Shown: positions 25,406 to 34,291 of the stretch, piece after piece
How positions within the stretch are numbered: position 1 is the stretch's first letter
Layout: the number at the start of each line of letters is the position of its first letter
From: an uncultured Muribaculaceae bacterium
GTDB taxonomy: Bacteria > Bacteroidota > Bacteroidia > Bacteroidales > Muribaculaceae
Length of the DNA: 64,000 bases
NCBI GenBank assembly: GCA_910584905.1
Contig: CAJUCQ010000079.1
Span: forward strand, 1-64,000
Reading direction: 5' to 3'
Position numbers and translations under genes: made by a program
The notes under the pieces: generated by a model
Database searches by the model: none
Seen by the model: only the letters and a program-made list of their open reading frames with translations
Told to the model about the DNA's origin: nothing

Positions 25406-28400
25406 ATGCTGAATAAGATAATTGGACTTTCGCTGCGCAACCGCATGGCCGTTATCGGCCTTACGTGTGTGCTCCTGATGGCCGGCGTTGTGGCGCTCGC
25501 GCGCATGGACGTCGATATTTTTCCTGATTTGAATGCCCCGACCGTCGTTGTCATGACCGAGGCGCCGGGCCTTGCGGCCGAGGAAGTCGAGAACATCGTG
25601 ACTTATCCTGTGGAAACGGCTGTCAACGGTTCGAACGGCGTGCGTCGTGTGCGCTCGTCGTCGACAACGGGATTTTCGGTCGTGTGGGTTGAATTCGACT
25701 GGGGCACAGACGTCTACCGTGCGCGTCAGATAGTGGCCGAGCGCCTTGAGAGCATGGCCGAAACCCTTCCGTCGGGCGTGTCCAAGCCCGTGATGGGCCC
25801 GCAGTCGTCGATTCTCGGAGAGGTGATGATTGTGGGGCTTACGGCAGATTCGACGAGTATGCTCCGCTTGCGGCGTCTGGCCGATACGGTCGTGAGGCCG
25901 CGTCTGCTCGCCCTCGGCGGAGTGTCGCAGGTGAGTGTGATTGGCGGAGATGCTCCCGAATATCAGATTAAAACCGATCCGGGGCGTATGCTCCAATACG
26001 GCGTGACCCTCCCTGATGTCATGGCTGCGGCCGAGGCGGTCAACAGCAATGCCCGCGGCGGGATAATATACGACTTCGGTAATGAATACATAGTAAAAGC
26101 GCGCATCAATGCCACGGACGCCGGCGAAATTGCAAAAGCCGTCGTGCGGTCGAACCCCGCTACGGGCGAGATTGTCACCCTCGGCGATGTAGCCACCGTT
26201 GAAGTCGACGGGCGTCGTCCGAAGACGGGTGTTGCTTCGGTCGAAGGGCGTCCCGCCGTGCTTGTGACCATCACCAAGCAGCCCGAGCAGGGCACGCTTT
26301 CGCTGACCGAAAACATCGACGCCGAGCTTGCCGACATAGCGGCCTCCCTCCCGGCGGACGTGAAACTCAAAAGCGATATTTTCCGGCAAAGTGATTTTAT
26401 AGACTCGTCGGTGTCGAATCTTCAGCGTTCGCTTTTCGAGGGTGCCCTTTTCGTCATCATAATCCTCTTTTTCTTTCTCATGAACCTGCGCACGACGGTG
26501 ATTTCCGTCGTTGCCATCCCCCTTTCGGTCATTGTCACGGTGCTTATTCTCAACCTGATGGGCTACAGCATCAACACGATGGTGCTCGGAGGCATAGCCA
26601 TTGCAATCGGGTGTCTTGTGGACGACGCAATCGTGGATGTCGAGAACGTCTACAAGCGGCTCAAGCAGAACCGCGACCTCCCGCCGACGCAACGTCGGCC
26701 CGCGCTTGAGGTCGTGTATCACGCGTCGGCCGAGGTCCGCACCCCCATTTTCAATTCTACCCTGATAATTATCGCGGCTTTCCTGCCGCTCTTTTTCCTC
26801 ACAGGAATAGAAGGGCGTCTTTTGCGGCCGCTCGGGGTGTCGTTCATCGTCGCTCTTGTCGCTTCGACCATCGTGGCCCTCACGCTCACCCCGGTGTTGT
26901 GTTCCTTCCTTCTCGGAGCAGAGAAGGGCAAAGACACATCGGGCCGCGAACCGGCGCCGGCAAAGCGTATGCGCGCGGCTTATGTGCGCTCGCTGACATT
27001 TGCCCTTAGCCATGTCAAAGGCTTGCTTGTGGCCACGGGAGCGGCGTTTGTCTTGGCTCTTGCGGTGTTCTTTACCCTCGGGCGCAGCTTCCTGCCGCCC
27101 TTCAACGAGGGGTCGTTCACAATCAACATAAGTGCCCTTCCCGGCATCTCCCTTGAGGAGAGCGACCGCATCGGGCGCGAGGCCGAGCGCCTGATTCTTG
27201 AGATTCCTGAAATCCGCACCGTCGCCCGCAAGACGGGGCGCGCCGAACTCGACGAGCATTCACAAGGAGCAAACGGGTCGGAAATCGAGGCCCCGTACAC
27301 TCTCGACAAGGGACGCACACGCAGCGAGGTCGCCGCCGAGCTGCGCCACAAACTCGGGGAACTCCCCGGCGTAGTCGTCGAAATCGGACAGCCGATTTCC
27401 CATCGTATCGATGCGATGCTTTCAGGAACGCAGGCCCAGATTGCCATCAAGATTTTCGGCCCCGACCTGTCGGTGCTTGCCGCGCTCGGCCGCGATATCC
27501 GCGAGCTTATCAAGGACGTTCCCGGAGTCGTGGATGCAAATGTGGAGCAACTTATCGAGCGGCCTGAAATCGTCATAACCCCCAAACGCGGCATGTTGGC
27601 TATGTACGGCATACGCATGGCCGATTTCAATCAGGCCGTGTCGGTGGCCCTCGGCGGCGAGAAGGTGTCGGAGGTCTACGACGGCGGATTCAGCTACGAT
27701 GTATCCGTGGTTCTCGACCCGCGGTTCCGGGCGAGTATCGAAGACCTCGGCCGCATCACGGTTGACGGAGCCGAAGGCCCGGTGGCCTTGTCGGAAATAG
27801 CGGATATACGCTCCACGACCGGCCCTAACGGTGTCAACCGCGAGAATGTGCGCCGACGCCTCACCGTCTCAGCCAATGTCGATGGCCGCGATCTCCACGG
27901 CGCTGTCGAAGATATCCGAGGCCGTATCGCCTCGGGGGTAAATGTGCCCGAGGGGTATTACCTTGCGTATGGAGGCCAGTTCGAGAGCGAGGCGCAGGCT
28001 TCGCGCACTCTGCTGTGGACCTCGCTCGGTGCTCTCCTTGTCATCTTCATGCTCCTTTACGGCGAGTTCCGCCACGCAGGTCAGGCGCTGACCATCCTGC
28101 TCAACATGCCCCTCGCGCTTATCGGGGCCGTGTTGCTGCTTGCCGTGACCGACGGCCAGATGAACATCCCGGCAATCATAGGCTTTATATCCCTCATGGG
28201 TATCACGACCCGCAACGGAATGCTGCTGATGAGCCGTTACAACCGCCTCGAAGCCGACGGCGTGGAACTTGGGCGCCGCGTCGTCGAAGGCTCCGCCGAC
28301 CGCCTGTTGCCAATCGTGATGACGGCGCTGACCTCGGCCCTCGCGCTTGTGCCCATAGCTCTCGGAGGCGACGAACCCGGCAACGAAATCCAGTCGCCGA

Positions 28401-28516
28401 TGGCTGTGGTGATACTCGGCGGACTCGTCTCGGCAACGGTGCTGAATGTCTATGTAGTCCCGGCGGTGTATATGTTGTTAAATAAGAAACGCAATAAAAA
28501 TGAAGCTCAACAATAA
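25406..28516 (+). CDS. RND efflux pump, CzcA/HME family
   Basis: This 1036-residue proton-driven inner-membrane pump has the RND layout: a first transmembrane helix, a periplasmic loop of about 300 residues, a six-helix block, a second loop and a second block. It begins MLNKIIGLSLRNRMAV. FPDLNAPTVVVMTEAPG is a hallmark of heavy-metal pumps of the CzcA/CusA group. The TM4 region GCLVDDAIVDVENV supplies the proton-relay acidic residues, although the DFG that often precedes this motif in CzcA-type pumps is not evident. A divalent metal substrate is inferred from family and from the His-rich adaptor. The ATG at 25406 lies 11 bases after the adaptor stop, and the gene end overlaps the next gene by 17 bases. 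Confidence 0.93.
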   Translation: MLNKIIGLSLRNRMAVIGLTCVLLMAGVVALARMDVDIFPDLNAPTVVVMTEAPGLAAEEVENIVTYPVETAVNGSNGVRRVRSSSTTGFSVVWVEFDWGTDVYRARQIVAERLESMAETLPSGVSKPVMGPQSSILGEVMIVGLTADSTSMLRLRRLADTVVRPRLLALGGVSQVSVIGGDAPEYQIKTDPGRMLQYGVTLPDVMAAAEAVNSNARGGIIYDFGNEYIVKARINATDAGEIAKAVVRSNPATGEIVTLGDVATVEVDGRRPKTGVASVEGRPAVLVTITKQPEQGTLSLTENIDAELADIAASLPADVKLKSDIFRQSDFIDSSVSNLQRSLFEGALFVIIILFFFLMNLRTTVISVVAIPLSVIVTVLILNLMGYSINTMVLGGIAIAIGCLVDDAIVDVENVYKRLKQNRDLPPTQRRPALEVVYHASAEVRTPIFNSTLIIIAAFLPLFFLTGIEGRLLRPLGVSFIVALVASTIVALTLTPVLCSFLLGAEKGKDTSGREPAPAKRMRAAYVRSLTFALSHVKGLLVATGAAFVLALAVFFTLGRSFLPPFNEGSFTINISALPGISLEESDRIGREAERLILEIPEIRTVARKTGRAELDEHSQGANGSEIEAPYTLDKGRTRSEVAAELRHKLGELPGVVVEIGQPISHRIDAMLSGTQAQIAIKIFGPDLSVLAALGRDIRELIKDVPGVVDANVEQLIERPEIVITPKRGMLAMYGIRMADFNQAVSVALGGEKVSEVYDGGFSYDVSVVLDPRFRASIEDLGRITVDGAEGPVALSEIADIRSTTGPNGVNRENVRRRLTVSANVDGRDLHGAVEDIRGRIASGVNVPEGYYLAYGGQFESEAQASRTLLWTSLGALLVIFMLLYGEFRHAGQALTILLNMPLALIGAVLLLAVTDGQMNIPAIIGFISLMGITTRNGMLLMSRYNRLEADGVELGRRVVEGSADRLLPIVMTALTSALALVPIALGGDEPGNEIQSPMAVVILGGLVSATVLNVYVVPAVYMLLNKKRNKNEAQQ

Positions 28517-29666
28517 AGTCATTATCGCACTTTTCGGCGCTCTCGTTCCGGCATCTTTCCCGTCCTTTGCCGCCGACGCATTTACGGAGGTTACGGAGAC
28601 AATCCTTGCTTCCGACCCGTCCGTGCGCGCCGAGCGCGCGAGGCTTGCAGGCGAAATCGAGCAGTTGCGCTCTGCAAATTCGCTTGAAGGGCCTGAAATC
28701 GGATTCGGATATAAATGGGGCTCCGAAATCAATAAATGGGATTTGTCCGTGAGCCAAAGCTTCGACTGGCCCGGCGTGTACGGTGCGCGTCGCAAAGCCG
28801 CGCGCTATCGCCGTTATGCCCTTGACGAAAGCCTCAAGGCTTATCGGCGCTCAAAGGAAAGCGATATCCGCGAGCAGCTTATAGCCTATGTCGCCTCGCG
28901 GCGTCGGCTTGAGCTTATGGAGGAATACAGCAGCAACATCGATTCCGTGTATAAGCTGTCGCAGACGGCCTATGAGCATGAGCAGATGACCATTCTCGAC
29001 CTGTGGAAAGTCCGCGTGGAGCGCGAGCTTGCGCGTGCGCGTTGCATCGAAGCCGGAAATGCGATGAAGACAGCCGCCGACCGAATCGCAACGATGAACG
29101 GCGGAGAGGCCGTGGACCTCGGGGGAGTCACGTCGTATCCCGGCTCCGCTGTCGGCGAATACGACCCGTCGTCATCGCCCTCGCTTGCGTCGGCGCGCTG
29201 GAATCAGCTTGCGGCCGAGGCCGAGTCTTCAGCCGCGGGACGAAGCCGGTATCCGGGTTTTTCCGTCGGCTATGTCCACGAAGTCGAAGGCACTTCGCAC
29301 TTCAACGGCTTCACCGTCGGCATCACCTTGCCCATGTGGAAGGGGCGGAGCGACAATCTTGCCGCCAAACTTATGGCTGAGGCCGCCGAGGAAGCCGCCG
29401 AGGCGCGCCGACGCGAGTTGCGCAGCGACTACGAGGCGCTGAGGCAGCAATCCGCCGCGCTGACTGCTCAGGCCGATGCCCTCGAAGAAGCCATCGGAGA
29501 CGAAGCGAAATATAGAGAGCTGCTCGGCAAGGCCTTGCACGGAGGCACGATAACTCTTCACGAATATTTCGGCGAGCTCAATTCGCTCCTCGACGCCCGT
29601 CTTACGGTAGAGGAATTCCGCGCCTCGGCCGCCCTTGCCGCCGAGCAGACCCGCCGTTGCCAATAA
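28500..29666 (+). CDS. TolC-family outer membrane efflux protein (CzcC-like)
   Basis: This is the outer-membrane channel for the preceding pump. The 388-residue protein has a signal peptide ending near FPSFAADAF. It then has the repeated helical hairpins of TolC proteins, with Glu/Ala/Arg-rich coiled-coil stretches at about residues 30-140 and 240-380, and beta-strand segments such as GPEIGFGYKWG and GFTVGITLPMW. The length is about normal for CzcC. The ATG lies inside the last codons of czcA, so translation is coupled. Confidence 0.9.
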   Translation: MKLNNKVIIALFGALVPASFPSFAADAFTEVTETILASDPSVRAERARLAGEIEQLRSANSLEGPEIGFGYKWGSEINKWDLSVSQSFDWPGVYGARRKAARYRRYALDESLKAYRRSKESDIREQLIAYVASRRRLELMEEYSSNIDSVYKLSQTAYEHEQMTILDLWKVRVERELARARCIEAGNAMKTAADRIATMNGGEAVDLGGVTSYPGSAVGEYDPSSSPSLASARWNQLAAEAESSAAGRSRYPGFSVGYVHEVEGTSHFNGFTVGITLPMWKGRSDNLAAKLMAEAAEEAAEARRRELRSDYEALRQQSAALTAQADALEEAIGDEAKYRELLGKALHGGTITLHEYFGELNSLLDARLTVEEFRASAALAAEQTRRCQ

Positions 29667-30111
29667 ACAGCCGCCAAGCTCCCTTGCCGACGGTTCAATC
29701 CCCGAAATTGTCGTTGACGACAACAGCCCGGACGTGGCTCTCTCGGGAGAGTGGACCGCCGCCGCCGACCCCCTGCGCGCCTATGGCTTGGATTATCGCC
29801 TCAGCACCAAGGCCGGAGACTCGGCGCTTTTCACTCCGCGTGGCATATCTCCAGGCCTATACAGGATTTATGCCTATCGTCCGAAACTTGAAAACGCCTC
29901 AGGCCTCCACAACATCGAAGTCGAAGTCTTTGACGGCCATGCCACACATCGCTCGTCAGTGGAGAACATCTCCGGCGAAGTCCTTGGCCAGACCTTCGGA
30001 GAATGGATTGAAGCCGGAGTTTACAACCTTGCGCCGGAGGCGTCGGTCCGCCTCATAGCCCCGGCGGCAGGCTTGCCGTTGGACGCTCTCCTCTTTCTCC
30101 CGTTGAAGTAA
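29635..30111 (+). CDS. Orphan golvesin/xanthan-lyase-like beta-sandwich domain
   Basis: This frame of 158 codons encodes a domain that resembles the golvesin C-terminal / xanthan lyase-associated beta-sandwich: EIVVDDNSPDVALSGEWT, a Tyr-Gly-x-Asp-Tyr strand, GISPGLYRIYAYRP, HNIEVEVFDG and a C-terminal GVYNLAPEASVRLIA. The domain is normally the tail of large secreted proteins. Here there is no ATG and no signal peptide; the earliest usable codon is a TTG at 29635 inside the end of the CzcC-like gene, in another frame. It may be a translated fragment through coupling, a domain once fused to the channel by a lost frameshift, or the remnant of a secreted enzyme. Good codon use to the end argues that decay is recent. 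Confidence 0.55.
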   Translation: MPPSRPAVANKQPPSSLADGSIPEIVVDDNSPDVALSGEWTAAADPLRAYGLDYRLSTKAGDSALFTPRGISPGLYRIYAYRPKLENASGLHNIEVEVFDGHATHRSSVENISGEVLGQTFGEWIEAGVYNLAPEASVRLIAPAAGLPLDALLFLPLK

Positions 30112-30118
30112 TACACCA

Positions 30119-30171
30119 TCAAATAAAGAGCATTCCCGAAGCTCTGAGCTTCGGGAATACGCTTTATTTGA
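30119..30171 (+). terminator. Long two-part hairpin terminator after the czc operon
   Basis: Inner arms 30132-30143 and 30147-30158 pair perfectly (ATTCCCGAAGCT). Outer arms 30119-30128 and 30162-30171 also pair perfectly (TCAAATAAAG). Symmetric three-base internal loops lie between them. It ends in CTTTATTT on the plus strand and would stop the efflux operon. Confidence 0.8.
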
Positions 30172-30395
30172 CTTTCAAAACCGAGCGCTTCTACTTTGAA
30201 TCCGCAGAAATTTATACGGGCCCTGCGCTGTCGAATTTTCTCGACATGCTTGATAAGGGGGAGATAAGATACGATATCAGAATAGGAACTTACCAAAGCG
30301 GACCAAAATCAGGAAAACCGCATGACCACGGCAGTTGCTTTCGTGTCAAAGAATCCGATATCCATAAACTCTACTCGTGTAGAGAAGATGTGTGA
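30168..30395 (+). pseudogene. C-terminal remnant of an MvaI/BcnI-type restriction endonuclease
   Basis: The 75-codon frame resembles the C-terminal end of MvaI/BcnI family restriction enzymes: RFYFESAEIYTG, FLDMLDKGEIRYDIRIG, an SGPKSGK turn, PHDHGSCFRVKE and a final LYSCRE. Full proteins are several times longer, so the N-terminal catalytic core is missing. There is no ATG; the frame is open through the preceding terminator hairpin and a TTG at 30168 is the only nearby start. No cognate methyltransferase is present. I read this as a decayed restriction gene truncated by a rearrangement that put the hairpin at its break point. Confidence 0.68.
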
Positions 30396-30435
30396 GACGG
30401 GCTTATTGGAATAAAGCCATACACAGTAAAACAAC

Positions 30436-30474
30436 AAGCTGCCATCCGGTGCCTTGTCGGCGGGATGGCAGCTT
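30436..30474 (-). terminator. Terminator of the amylase gene
   Basis: AAGCTGCCATCC (30436-30447) pairs perfectly with GGATGGCAGCTT (30463-30474) around a 15-base loop, 25 bases past the amylase stop. On the minus strand it is followed by a T-rich TTGTTGTTTTA. Confidence 0.85.
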
Positions 30475-30498
30475 TCGTTTACGAGGGTAGGGCGAAGC

Positions 30499-31956
30499 TT
30501 ATTTCTTGCATCGTCCGCAGTGCACGCGCACTACTGCCGTGCCGAGAGCGGGAAGCTTGCCTTCGATGAAGCCGTTCTTGACTTTGAACGTCGCGCCGCT
30601 TACGGCATCGGTATAGCTGTTGTCGGGGAGCGTGGTCTCCATTTTGAATTTCTGTTCCTTATCGGAGAAATTAACAAGCACCGCTCCGCGTTGGCCGCGG
30701 GCCACTTCGGCGACAGCGTTGTTTTTGGAGAAAAATATGTGCTCAGCCTCGCCTGTCATAGCCTTTTTAAACTTGTTGACAGCCACAACTTCAGGCGCGA
30801 AGAACTCATCATTGCCGCGGGCACCGATGCGGTTGTTGCCCCAGTAGTTCTGACGCGTGCTGCCTGCGGGGCGGCTGAAGAAGAGCGGGCGGCCGTTCTG
30901 ACGGGCGGCAAGGAACACCCATGCCGCGCGGATTTGTTCGTCGCTGAGACCGGCGCTTTCGTGTGCGTTGCAATAAGTGTCGTGGCTCTCAACCCATGTC
31001 ACGAGGTGGTCGGGTGTTTCGTGATACCAATCGAGAAGACCTTCGTTGAATGCTCCTTTTTCAAGGGCTTCGCGGAGAACGTGGCCGTAGGAACTTGCCG
31101 TCATGTCCATATATTCGGCATATTCCTTCTCAGGGACACCGCGGTCCTGAAGCACTTCGCCATAGATGAAAAGACTGTCGGGCATAAGGAGCGAAAGACC
31201 CTTTACGGCCTCGCGGCCCGTGGCGATATCCCAGAAGTTATTGCGCCATCCCATTTCTTCAACCTTGGGGTCTTTGGGGTCGGAGTGAACACCGATGTGT
31301 TTTGCCGTGTCGTAGCGGAAGCCGCGTGCGCCGAGGTTGATGAGATCGTTGACGTACTGGAGATAGTAATATTGGAAGTCGGGGTTTTCAGTGTTTACGT
31401 CGGGGAGTTCGCCCATCTGCCCGGTGGTGCACTCCATGCGGTCCTGCCACTGCGTTATAGGCTTGAAGCCGTTGGCATGGAAGAGATTCTCGTGACCTCC
31501 TACGGCGTTGTCGAGGTCGGGAAGCACCGCCGTGTGGTCGATGGCCGTGTGGTTGGGCAGAACGTCGACAATCACTTTTACACCGTATTTATACGCGCTG
31601 TCGCACATCGCCTTGAAGTCATCGCGGTCGCCAAGCATGTAGTTGCCGATTTTCCAGTCCGTAGGCTGATAATAATAGTACCATTTGCCCGCGACGCTGT
31701 CGCCCGGCTCGCTGAAAAGGGCCATGCCGCCACCGTCGCCTACAAAGCACCGCTGAACCGGTGAGGTCTGTACGTAGCTGTAGCCGGCTTCGGCAATCTT
31801 TTTCATGTTCGACGCAATCGTGTCAAGGCTCCACGACCATGCGTGGAGAATAACTTCGTCTTCGGTCTGTACTTTCGCCGGAGATTCGGCCCCGGCGCTT
31901 GAGAAGGAGAGCAGGCCGATGCCGGCTCCGACAAGTAGTAGCTTCTGGAGTTTCAT
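30499..31956 (-). CDS. Secreted GH13 alpha-amylase
   Basis: This 485-residue glycoside hydrolase of family 13 hydrolyses alpha-1,4-glucans. The ATG at 31956 (MKLQKLLLVGAGIG) gives a standard Sec signal peptide ending near SSAGAES. The four family regions are visible: DVLPNH, GFRYDTAKH with the nucleophile Asp, the acid/base Glu in FIYGEVLQ, and WVESHD. Residues MALFSEPGDSVAGKWYYYYQP correspond to the early barrel seen in bacterial and animal-type alpha-amylases. A C-terminal all-beta domain ends in HCGRCKK. There are no SusC/SusD neighbours, so it stands alone and not in a polysaccharide utilisation locus. Confidence 0.93.
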   Translation of the reverse strand: MKLQKLLLVGAGIGLLSFSSAGAESPAKVQTEDEVILHAWSWSLDTIASNMKKIAEAGYSYVQTSPVQRCFVGDGGGMALFSEPGDSVAGKWYYYYQPTDWKIGNYMLGDRDDFKAMCDSAYKYGVKVIVDVLPNHTAIDHTAVLPDLDNAVGGHENLFHANGFKPITQWQDRMECTTGQMGELPDVNTENPDFQYYYLQYVNDLINLGARGFRYDTAKHIGVHSDPKDPKVEEMGWRNNFWDIATGREAVKGLSLLMPDSLFIYGEVLQDRGVPEKEYAEYMDMTASSYGHVLREALEKGAFNEGLLDWYHETPDHLVTWVESHDTYCNAHESAGLSDEQIRAAWVFLAARQNGRPLFFSRPAGSTRQNYWGNNRIGARGNDEFFAPEVVAVNKFKKAMTGEAEHIFFSKNNAVAEVARGQRGAVLVNFSDKEQKFKMETTLPDNSYTDAVSGATFKVKNGFIEGKLPALGTAVVRVHCGRCKK

Positions 31957-32108
31957 GGATTGTTTATTTTTTCGTGTATTTGTTCTAAAGTTTATTGTTT
32001 GACAGTTGAGCATGTAAAGTTACGGATAAAATACGTTTAATGCAAAATCCCGGACTGCCATATTTAACAAAAAAACGTTAAGCGCTCTTCTTATCCGGCT
32101 CTTTTCCG

Positions 32109-32116
32109 TATATTTG
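32109..32116 (+). promoter_or_regulatory. -7 box of the DAHP synthase gene
   Basis: TATATTTG is a perfect TAnnTTTG match lying eight bases before the ATG at 32125. A TTTG -33 element is not found. If used, the leader would be about five bases long. Confidence 0.5.
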
Positions 32117-32124
32117 TCCCCGAA

Positions 32125-33228
32125 ATGGAAGATTTATTGCCTGTTTTTCCCGATTTTGATTCGTGTTCGCTGCATCCGCAAGGCCCCTTTGTCATGGCCG
32201 GCCCGTGCAGTGCGGAGTCGCGCGCCCGGACCCTCGATGCAGCCCGCGCGCTTGCCGCGGGCGGAGTGCGCGTGTTCCGCGCCGGAGTATGGAAGCCGCG
32301 CACGAGGCCCGGCGGATTCGAAGGCATAGGCCAACCCGCTCTTGCATGGCTCGCCGAAGTGAAAACCCTCACGGGGATGCACGTCGTCACCGAGGTCGCA
32401 ACCCCGGAGCATGTAAAAGTTGTCATTGATGCAGGCCTTGACGGTTTCTGGATTGGAGCACGCACCTCCGCAAACCCTTTTGCCGTTCAGGAAATAGCCG
32501 ATGCTGTCGCCGCCCTCGACCCCGCCCGGAAGCAATCCCTCGCTGTCTTTGTCAAGAACCCCGTTAGCCCCGACCTCGAGCTGTGGGTGGGTGCTTTGCA
32601 GCGCATCTACATGGCCGGGGTGAGGCGCCTTGCCGCCATTCACCGCGGCTTCAGCTTTTATGCCCCGACGCCTGCCCCTTATCGAAACGCACCTTACTGG
32701 CAGATTCCGATTGAGCTGAAACGCCGCTTCCCTGCATTGCCCGTAATTTTCGACCCGAGCCATACGGGAGGCCGAAGGGACTTGATTGCCCCGCTTAGCC
32801 GACAGGCTCTCGACATGGGCTTCGACGGCCTTATCGTCGAAGTCCATTGTTGCCCGGACGAGGCGCTGTCGGATTCCGCACAGCAACTGACGCCGCAGGC
32901 CTTCTTCGACGCCACAGGGCCCCTGCGCAGACCCGCCGAAGCTCCCGCCGAAGCTACGCTGGAACTCCTTCGGGATGAAATCGACGCTGTCGACGCCGAC
33001 ATACTCGACCTCCTCAGCCGCCGCATGGCTGTGGCCCGCCGTATCGGCGAACTCAAGCGGACAAAAGGCCTTGCCGTCGTTCAGCCGGCCCGATACGCAC
33101 GCCTCATTGACGAACGTTGCGCGCGTGCCGAGGCCAGAGGCCTGTCGCCCGAATTCGTAAAACACTTTTTTTCGGCCGTCCACGAAGAATCGGTCCGACA
33201 GCAAATGGCCCCGGAGGACTTCTCCTGA
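32125..33228 (+). CDS. Bifunctional DAHP synthase / chorismate mutase
   Basis: The N-terminal ~270 residues are a class I-beta (KdsA-like) 3-deoxy-7-phosphoheptulonate synthase, the entry step to aromatic amino acids: FVMAGPCSAESRA, FRAGVWKPRTRPGGFEG, FVKNP and VIFDPSHTGGRR. The C-terminal ~85 residues form an AroQ-type chorismate mutase: LRDEIDAVDADILDLLSRRM and RIGELKRTKG, ending in HEESVRQQM. The fusion usually makes the synthase sensitive to prephenate or chorismate, and is common in Bacteroidota. The 367-residue length is normal. Confidence 0.95.
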   Translation: MEDLLPVFPDFDSCSLHPQGPFVMAGPCSAESRARTLDAARALAAGGVRVFRAGVWKPRTRPGGFEGIGQPALAWLAEVKTLTGMHVVTEVATPEHVKVVIDAGLDGFWIGARTSANPFAVQEIADAVAALDPARKQSLAVFVKNPVSPDLELWVGALQRIYMAGVRRLAAIHRGFSFYAPTPAPYRNAPYWQIPIELKRRFPALPVIFDPSHTGGRRDLIAPLSRQALDMGFDGLIVEVHCCPDEALSDSAQQLTPQAFFDATGPLRRPAEAPAEATLELLRDEIDAVDADILDLLSRRMAVARRIGELKRTKGLAVVQPARYARLIDERCARAEARGLSPEFVKHFFSAVHEESVRQQMAPEDFS

Positions 33229-33243
33229 CAAGTTTTTCGAAAT

Positions 33244-33278
33244 TTTGTTGCCAATCTGAAGAATAATTATTACCTTTG
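33244..33278 (+). promoter_or_regulatory. Promoter of the glucokinase gene
   Basis: TTTG (33244-33247) and TACCTTTG (33271-33278) are separated by 23 bases, slightly longer than the 20 found elsewhere in the window. The leader would be about 43 bases. Confidence 0.5.
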
Positions 33279-33324
33279 ACGAAATAAACAACTTATTTAA
33301 AACACCACCAATCTTATACCTTCA

Positions 33325-34281
33325 ATGAAACCCTACGTTCTCGGCATTGACATTGGCGGCACAAACACTGTGTTCGGCCTTGTTGACACCCGTGGCATGG
33401 TTATTGCCAGCGCTTCTATCAAAACCGGTAAGCATTCCAACATAAACGACTACATCGACGAGCTTTACACCGAAGCAATGCGTCTGATCGAAGCCAACGA
33501 CGCCGTCGACAAAATCCACGGCATCGGCATCGGCGCACCCAACGCAAACTATTTCACCGGCACAATCGAAGACGGCGTTAACCTCCCGTGGCCCACTCCG
33601 ATACCCCTCGCCGAGCTGGTGAGCACCAAATTCGGAATCCCCGTGGCCATTACCAACGACGCTAACGCCGCCGCAATCGGCGAAATGACCTACGGCGCCG
33701 CTCGCGGCCTCAAGGATTTCATCATGATTACACTCGGCACAGGCGTTGGCTCCGGAATCGTAATCAACGGTCAGGTCGTATATGGCCATGACGGTTTTGC
33801 AGGCGAACTCGGCCACATGATTGTGAAGCACAACAACGGTCGTCTCTGCGGTTGCGGTCGCACCGGCTGCCTTGAAGCATATTGCTCCGCTACGGGCGTC
33901 GCCCGCACCGCCCGCGAATTCCTCGAAATCCGCACCGAGCCTTCGACGCTCCGCAATCTCCCCATCGAGCAGATTACCTCAAAGGACGTATATGACGCCG
34001 CCATGAACGGCGACCAGCTCGCAAAGGACGTTTTCGACTATACCGGCAAAATCCTCGGCGAAGCATTCTGCGACATGATGGTCTTCTCATCGCCCGAGGC
34101 TTTCATTCTCTTCGGCGGTCTCGCAAAGAGCGGCGAGCTTCTTCTCAAGCCCCTCCGCACGGCAATGGACCTCAACATGATGGGAATATTCAAAGGTAAA
34201 GCCAAGGTCCTTCTCAGCGAACTCAAGGAAGCCGACGCTGCTGTCCTCGGTGCGTCAGCTCTCGGATGGGAAGCTAAATGA
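33325..34281 (+). CDS. ROK family glucokinase
   Basis: This 318-residue sugar kinase, probably cytoplasmic glucokinase, carries the N-terminal phosphate-binding LGIDIGGTNTVFGLV, the catalytic Asp in ITNDANAAAIGE, TLGTGVGSGIV and the ROK zinc motif beginning at His in GHMIVK and ending CGCGRTGCLEAYCS. AFILFGGLAKSGELL matches the C-terminal ATP site. N-acetylmannosamine or other hexose specificity cannot be fully excluded. It is transcribed alone, with a terminator lying within the facing lpxB gene. Confidence 0.92.
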   Translation: MKPYVLGIDIGGTNTVFGLVDTRGMVIASASIKTGKHSNINDYIDELYTEAMRLIEANDAVDKIHGIGIGAPNANYFTGTIEDGVNLPWPTPIPLAELVSTKFGIPVAITNDANAAAIGEMTYGAARGLKDFIMITLGTGVGSGIVINGQVVYGHDGFAGELGHMIVKHNNGRLCGCGRTGCLEAYCSATGVARTAREFLEIRTEPSTLRNLPIEQITSKDVYDAAMNGDQLAKDVFDYTGKILGEAFCDMMVFSSPEAFILFGGLAKSGELLLKPLRTAMDLNMMGIFKGKAKVLLSELKEADAAVLGASALGWEAK

Positions 34282-34291
34282 CAATCCTGAA

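Noticed and set aside
25391..27259. A 622-residue frame on the minus strand
   Set aside because: It is antisense to the CzcA-like pump, is His/Arg-rich and has no recognisable domain.
30454..31764. A 436-residue frame on the plus strand
   Set aside because: Antisense to the GH13 amylase, which has all four catalytic regions.
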